Below, piece by piece: positions 59,001 through 64,000 of a stretch of 64,000 nt of DNA. How positions within the stretch are numbered: position 1 is the first letter of the stretch; the number at the start of each line of letters is the position of its first letter. The translations under genes and the position numbers were made by a program. Source of the stretch: Seison nebaliae (Eukaryota; Rotifera; Pararotatoria; Seisonacea; Seisonidae); the NCBI GenBank assembly GCA_023231475.1, contig JALJEE010002373.1:1-64000 (forward strand), in the 5' to 3' direction. The notes below the pieces were generated by a model that saw only the letters and a program-made list of their open reading frames with translations, was not told where the DNA came from and searched no databases.

Positions 59001-59540
59001 AATTAAAATTAATAGAAAATGAGAAAAGTCCGCTTCCCCAGAGATATTACGTCGGCGAGTACAATTCGTTCACATTCGTCTTCTGTTATTTATGAAGAAC
59101 CGAATGAATCTCATCTTCAAGAAATTTTCGATGGAATAGTTGATCGTTGTTGGAAAGAACAGGTCAAACAGAAAGATACTTATTCAAACAATGACAATAT
59201 TTTGTATGATCAATTGGAGATGATCAATCTGTTGAAAATGAAAAAAAATATTCGTCGTCCATCCGTAACATCTATCAAGTCGACATCATCGAACGATTCG
59301 AATATTTCGAGTATTTCTATGTATCTCAATAATCCGAATAGAAAACCTTCCAAAATGCAATTAACGAATAACTCAAAAATACCCAAATTGTTAGCTAGAA
59401 AACGTTCGGGAAGAATTCGACCCAATTCTTTTGGGTCAGAAGAATCCTTCCGTCAGAAGACTACACTTCCACCACATTTGAATAGAGGTCGATCGGAAAG
59501 TAGAAAACGAAGTCAAATTCCTGTGTATAAGGCTCATTGA
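50002..59540 (+). CDS. Polycystin-1 family receptor
   Basis: Eight exons (50002-50056, 50109-50246, 50299-51661, 51709-52339, 52391-53512, 53558-58477, 58533-58967, 59016-59540) join in frame to 3062 residues. Order: signal peptide (YFVILLFIILIDTG); a large extracellular region, probably REJ-like, with no PKD repeats, lectin or LRR modules visible; a GPS autoproteolysis site (QCNCNHLTPF, about residue 1625); TM1; a PLAT/LH2 domain at about 1684-1814 (SIHTGWLTSGTTSCVGMKLHG); then ten more helices. The total of 11 membrane helices and a 240-residue extracellular TOP-like domain between TM6 and TM7 are the polycystin-1 plan. These proteins pair with TRPP channels, often in cilia or sperm. The last exon, joined by a 48-nt GTT intron, gives a basic cytoplasmic tail (SRKRSQIPVYKAH end). 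All seven donors begin with GTT. Confidence 0.92.
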
Positions 59541-60903
59541 ATTTAGAGATACCGGTTTTATTATTTATAATTTCAATCATTTGATAGTCATTATCACTCA
59601 ACTCAAATTATAACTTAACAGTTTATTTTAATAAAGTATCGATAATTTTCTTTAAATAAAAATCTTTATTATTTTCCTTTCGCCTTACTCCAATTTGCAG
59701 CGTCAAAATAATATCGTAAATTTATTTAAATGAAATCTATCTCATATAAAAGAAGATTAAAGTGAAAAAAAACGAACGAAATTGATGAATTTTTACCGGA
59801 AAATAGGACAGTACAAATTGTGATATTTTTATACTTTCTCACATTTTTTATAAAATTCATCAAATTTAAAAAAATACTTTATCAAAACTCTAATCGAGTT
59901 TATAAACGATCGATAATCATTAAAATAACTTTTTTTTCTAATCCATATCTATTTGACTAACTGATTTCAAAAAATGACTTTTAATCTATTATCATTGGAA
60001 ATTGAGCGTTTAAAATATGAAATACACGTAAAAAGTTTGACAAAGTTTGAATGGAATTTACTTCAATTTTTAGCATTAATCAATATTGATTTTCAATTCT
60101 TAACTTTGTTTAAGCTGAAACTTTAGAAAAAATCCTATCGAAGTATATATATATTTTTTTTTTTAATATTTTTTTTATTTTTTTATAAAAGTATATAAAA
60201 AAAACTATTTCATATCTTCTGAATATCGTTAAATAAAAACCAATTGAAAAAAATGTTTCAACGCAATTTCAGGGGGTATTTTCCGTAGGGAAATTTTCGT
60301 ACAATAATCAAAAAAAAAGAAAACTTATAACCGTTCACGTTAAATTACTTTTTTATATAACGTGTAATAAAGCAAATTCAACAATTAATTCAAGTATACG
60401 AATTAATTCGGTATATGAAGACAAGAGACATGGTACAATTCGAGAATGTGGAAGCACTGAAAAGGAAAATTGAAAGTAGTTGGAAAAAATTACCAGTTGA
60501 ATTAGTTCAAACACTTGTTTCATCTTTTCCGAAACGAATGTGTTGTAGATTCATTTCATGATTCATTTGTCTACAACTGTTGTAGAGAGTAATACATTCA
60601 TTTATGATAAAAAAGAAAACAGTTTTCTTTAAAATTTTGAAGAGCAGTATAGAATGGAACTTGTTATAAAAACTAAAAAATTCCATTTAATGATAAACTG
60701 AATGAATTAATCATTTTATACTCTAGCGAAAGAGTACAATCTCCTTCAAAACATTAGAGACTAATGTTAAATGATTGTTAAACACATAACAAATTATAAT
60801 ATTGAATAATATTCAATAAAATTTGGATGTGAATTAAGAATATTTGATTTAGTCTAAAGTTTAGAATTCGAAAAAAAAATTGTTGAAAAAAATCTAAATA
60901 AAT
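59541..60903. other. Intergenic with transposon stub
   Basis: AT-rich, with long A/T homopolymers at about 60150-60210. The only recognisable item is a Tc1-like fragment at 60415-60560. Confidence 0.45.
60415..60560 (+). pseudogene. C-terminal stub of a Tc1/mariner-type transposase
   Basis: The + frame reads ALKRKIESSWKKLPVELVQT followed by LVSSFPKRMCCRF and a stop. Tc1-family transposases end with this kind of sequence (basic helix, W-x-x-x-P, then S-M/F-P-x-R). No upstream catalytic DDE domain or terminal inverted repeats were seen, so it is a short relic. Confidence 0.6.
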
Positions 60904-61503
60904 ATGAAGCATAGTATGGATAATTTTTATTTGATTAATCGTATGGAGGAGAACAAAATCTCTCTCAATCCAACAATCAATTTTGAACACGATCGTTTCC
61001 CATATTGTATAGTTTGGACTCCAATACCATTCATAAGTTGGTTATTCCCAATAATCGGTCACACCGGCATCTCTTTTACTAATGGAATTATTACCGATTT
61101 CGCTGGACCTTATGTGGTAAGTGAAGATAATATGGCATTTGGAAGACCATTAAAATATGTGCAACTCGATGTTAATCGTGTCCAATCTCACCGACTCGAT
61201 AAATCATTGGAGGAACGAATTTCATATTATGATTCGGCTGTGACAGAAGCCGCTTCAATCTACAGAAGAAGAGTGCATAATATCTGCTGCGACAATTGTC
61301 ATTCTCATTGTGCACATGCGTTAGATTTGATGGAATATGATGGTAAGTCCTCATGGACAATGTTTCATATCGCTTTGATGTTGTTGCTTCATGGCAAGTA
61401 CAGGAATAAGAAATCCATTATCAAGACCTGGCTACCATTCATTCTGATTGTTGGACTTATTATCATCATCGTAGTAGTGACTCGAATGAGAAAAGTGATT
61501 TGA
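60904..61503 (+). CDS. TMEM222: TMEM222 (DUF778) membrane protein
   Basis: A conserved eukaryotic membrane protein of unsettled function. Single exon of 199 residues (human 208). The family block is complete: FPYCIVWTPIPFISWLFPII, GHTGISFTNGIITDFAGPY, MAFGRPLKYVQL, and the Cys/His region NICCDNCHSHCAHALDLM. The C-terminus has two hydrophobic helices (FHIALMLLLHGKY; LPFILIVGLIIIIVVV). The first ATG is used; MEENKISLN 14 codons later is also possible. Intronless, unlike most neighbours. Confidence 0.95.
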   Translation: MKHSMDNFYLINRMEENKISLNPTINFEHDRFPYCIVWTPIPFISWLFPIIGHTGISFTNGIITDFAGPYVVSEDNMAFGRPLKYVQLDVNRVQSHRLDKSLEERISYYDSAVTEAASIYRRRVHNICCDNCHSHCAHALDLMEYDGKSSWTMFHIALMLLLHGKYRNKKSIIKTWLPFILIVGLIIIIVVVTRMRKVI

Positions 61504-61849
61504 ATATCAGTCAATTCATAAATTTTAAATGTCATCGTTTTATATTGAGCAAAATTATTTAATTGTCGACTCTTTTCGAGAAAGTTTTCATAAAAGTTTT
61601 CATTTATATCTCCTTATTAAAATATTAAAACGAATAATTCTTTGTCGTGGCAGTAAATTGAAGAGGATGAATTGGAAAGAAATGACACGTTTTATTGAAT
61701 TTTTATTACAGTTTTAATTGAACGAATTTGTAATGATTGAAATACTTAAGAATTTTATATAAATATCGAAGTGTCTTTATCTTCTAAAAATTACATTTCC
61801 ATCTCGTTCATTATTCAGCGTCATATAATACTAATTTGTTGAGAGTAAA
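61504..61849. other. Intergenic
   Basis: 346 bp spacer, no gene supported. A 62-codon frame here has no features. Confidence 0.35.
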
Positions 61850-62847
61850 ATGAATTATCTGGTACTTCTCTTATTTATTGTTGCTTCAGGTTAATCAAAT
61901 GATAATATTATGGATCATTATCTTTATTCGTTACTAGTGTATGGACAAAGCAAATTCAGCATAAACAAACCAGTTCCAATTGAACTTCTTTTACTAAATT
62001 TATTCATGAAAAACTCTTTTTTTTAAGTTATGTCAAAAATTACCTTCTTTGCCATCGGGCGTCTATAAAATAAGTTATCGACGAGTATCTTATCCGAAGA
62101 TTGATCAAAACCCAAAAATTTACAGAACTGGCTCAACAATTTCCTTCAGTTGTTCTCAAGGTAAGTTCTTATTGAAAAATATAAATAAATTATTTCTTAT
62201 TCTTTAGGTGCTGGTGCGGCTAAATGTGGATCAGACGGTTCATGGGCTCTCTCAGGTCCTTGTAGTGGAGGTGCTTCTTCAGGAGGTGGTTCCGTTCGTG
62301 CAATGATGGTCCCAAGTCAACCAAGACAATCATCTTGTAGTTGTCCATGTGGTGGTGGTGGTGGTGGAGGTGCTGGTGCCGGACGATCAATGATGCAAGT
62401 TTCTGGTGGTAGTAATAGCAATAGTGGAAGTTATTCATAAAATAAATACCTTTTCGATACTTAAAATTTTACTGAATTAATTTAGATCTGGTTCCCGGAA
62501 AAATGTACAGAGTTGTTTTCAACGGTTTTTAGTTTTTTTATGTTTCTTTTTTACAGAAATTGTTTTTTTTTTTAAGGTAGAGTTTGTCTAATGAAATGTT
62601 AGGAAATTATGTTTAATTTTAAAAATTAATTATAAGAATAAAAGTTAACGGATATTCGGGCGGATCGGCAACTCAAGCTAAGTCTGATGAAACGACCACC
62701 ATAAGCGAAACAACAGAAACACCATCCGATCTTGGCGAGGACGATGCTTCAAAATCGACTGGTGGAGGTACTGGTCCTACAACTGAAAGTCAAACAGGAA
62801 GTACTTTGGCTGAATCAACTCCAACTACACTTTTCGATTCATCATAA
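61850..62847 (+). CDS. Secreted sushi (CCP)-domain protein with two possible 3' ends
   Basis: Exons 61850-61889, 61938-61972, 62028-62160 and 62208-62440 join to 146 residues. A signal peptide (NYLVLLLFIVAS) precedes one sushi/CCP module with four Cys in order: LCQKLPSLPSGVYKI, then TGSTISFSC, AKCGSDGSW and GPC. A Gly-rich tail follows (CPCGGGGGGGAGAG). An alternative donor (GTAGTA at 62409) joins in frame to 62645-62847, replacing the last ten residues by a Ser/Thr/Gly-rich stalk (NGYSGGSATQ to ESTPTTLFDSS), total 203 residues. No membrane helix in either form. Likely extracellular binding or matrix protein. Two donors are GTT; the sushi-internal one is GTAAGT. Confidence 0.75.
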
Positions 62848-63251
62848 ACAAAACAACAATTTAAACATTCTACTATTAATATTTTAATACATTTTCTTTA
62901 ATCCAATAAATTAAGATTATCAAAAGATTATTCATTTAACAGAATTTCATTGACTTCACAAAGCACATTAGGGAAATGTGGAAGTAGATAGAATGTAGAA
63001 ATTGTTTCTTCAAATTTTCCTCATAATAATTTATTAGATGTTCTCTTCTCCATTAAGAAACTGAATAGTATGTCTAATATAAATTAATGAATAAAAATAT
63101 GAAATGAACATTTAGCGTAAACAGTTGCTATAGCAACGAACGAGCAAACGAAAGAAAATGCCTGTAATGAACTTTCGTTTTAATGATGTTTGGAGAACAA
63201 TCAGTGAAGGTTCCCATTATTTAAAAAATTGTAATTCAAATAAATTAGACA
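62848..63251. other. Intergenic
   Basis: 404 bp. A 35-codon frame starting at the ATG near 63158 (PVMNFRFNDVWRTI) precedes the next gene and may be a 5' exon or uORF. Nothing else seen. Confidence 0.35.
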
Positions 63252-64000
63252 ATGGAAACAATTGAAGGGGAAGGAAATATTATAGATTTTGAACCAGAAA
63301 AACATTCTCCTATTTTTATTGGATATAATTTCAGTTTGGAGGATGATTCGGAATACACAATTCAAGTTCATATTACTAAAAATATTTGATGACTGTTATA
63401 TCATTATCGTAGTCGTTCGATCCTTCAATATCACATCCGGCTTGTATTGGTCATGCGCTATTGCCGATAGCTGAAGAAGGTGTTTCAAATAACCAACCAC
63501 CAACCGATGATAATTGTTATCTTCTACTTATTTTTCTGTTAATTCAATATTCTCATTGGATCAGTGGAGCATCAAAATCATGATAAAATTTTACGAGATA
63601 TTCTAACGGACGGTCTTAGCGAAATACTTTATATTGCTGATAGTCATTTGGCATTTACAGTTAATTGTTGATTTTTTTATTTTTCATTCAATTACGTTCA
63701 GCGAAAACATACCGTCTTCCGTGCTTTAGAATTTTTAAGCGAATACTTATACAAGTTGGACATTTCTTTTTTAAATTATTATATAACATTGAGAATTGAT
63801 ACCAGTAATAATCCATTTAAACAACATGAACGTCCCGAATACGTCAACTTATTAGACATTCCTTTTGTCGTAGAATTTCTGAAAAATAAGTTCGATTATT
63901 TTTAATAGTAAGAATTGATTGTACTTGTTATTGATAGAGCATTACCAGCACTTCCGTTACATTTAACATTGGATGAACATTTGGCAGCGATTATTATTCA
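63252..64000 (+). CDS. Unidentified conserved-looking protein (cut by right edge)
   Basis: Not recognised. Exons 63252-63365, 63413-63515, 63565-63659, 63702-63889 and 63938 onward are in frame, with all four donors beginning GTT. The product is globular: SHPACIGHALLPI, KILRDILTDGLSEILYIADS, FRALEFLSEYLYKLDISFL, PEYVNLLDIPFVVEFLKN and LPLHLTLDEHLAA. No signal peptide. Continues past the window end. Confidence 0.65.

Noticed and set aside
1-64000. CRISPR arrays, operons, ribosome-binding sites, bacterial terminators
   Set aside because: None seen, and not expected in an intron-bearing animal genome.
1-64000. That the GTT donors are an artefact of choosing in-frame junctions
   Set aside because: In conserved genes (SART1, TOM20, SLC1, tektin) the protein alignment fixes both exon edges, and I found no GTA/GTG donor at those joints that keeps the conserved residues.

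Overview
The window is about 30% GC and is nuclear DNA from a small-genome, ciliated animal (Metazoa). Split genes with introns mostly of 40-70 nt encode recognisable animal proteins: an axonemal tektin, a complete polycystin-1 family receptor, the splicing factors SART1 and WBP11, a glutamate transporter, mitochondrial TOM20 and ALDH6A1, TMEM222, a Daple/Girdin-type HOOK coiled-coil protein and a macroglobulin-complement-related (Mcr) protein. A tektin argues against nematodes and against animals that have lost motile cilia. The phylum cannot be fixed from the sequence alone; compact ciliated lineages such as rotifers or orthonectids are candidates, but this is inference.

Layout. 1-1509 (-): tektin, cut at the left edge. 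2.2-3.0 kb: dead reverse-transcriptase fragment. 3.5-6.1 kb (+): SART1. 6.2-7.9 kb (-): SLC1 transporter, tail-to-tail with SART1. 8.8-13.4 kb (-): intronless Daple/Girdin-like gene. 14.1-14.9 kb (+): small membrane protein. 15.1-16.0 kb: LINE 3' end. 16.3-21.1 kb (-): intronless Mcr-like gene. 21.4-23.1 kb (+): WBP11. 25.8-26.7 kb (+): C2H2 zinc-finger protein behind a gene-poor 2.2 kb stretch. 27.0-27.6 kb (+): TOM20. 27.8-28.6 kb (-): possible small Cys-rich membrane protein. 30.8-31.7 kb (+): Ser/Arg-rich protein. 31.8-33.8 kb (-): leucine-rich-repeat protein. 34.0-41.5 kb (-): three low-complexity Ser/Lys-rich genes in tandem. 42.1-43.6 kb (-): ALDH6A1. 44.5-45.0 kb (-): small secreted protein. 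45.2-46.8 kb (-): third LINE relic. 46.8-48.5 kb (-): unidentified protein with AT-hook exons behind it. 50.0-59.5 kb (+): polycystin-1-like gene. 60.4 kb: Tc1-type transposase stub. 60.9-61.5 kb (+): TMEM222. 61.9-62.8 kb (+): secreted sushi-domain protein. 63.3 kb to the end (+): unidentified gene running off the edge.

The most unusual signal is shared by nearly all split genes. Where homology or frame fixes the exon joins, the intron starts with GTT rather than GTA or GTG: about 53 of 65 introns by my hand reading. The animal 5' splice-site consensus has a purine at position +3. Several of the largest genes have no introns, while their neighbours have 5-9.

The genes are housekeeping and cell-surface genes with no operon-like functional grouping. 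Spacing is tight: several convergent gene ends lie 40-100 bp apart, so 3' UTRs of opposite genes probably overlap.
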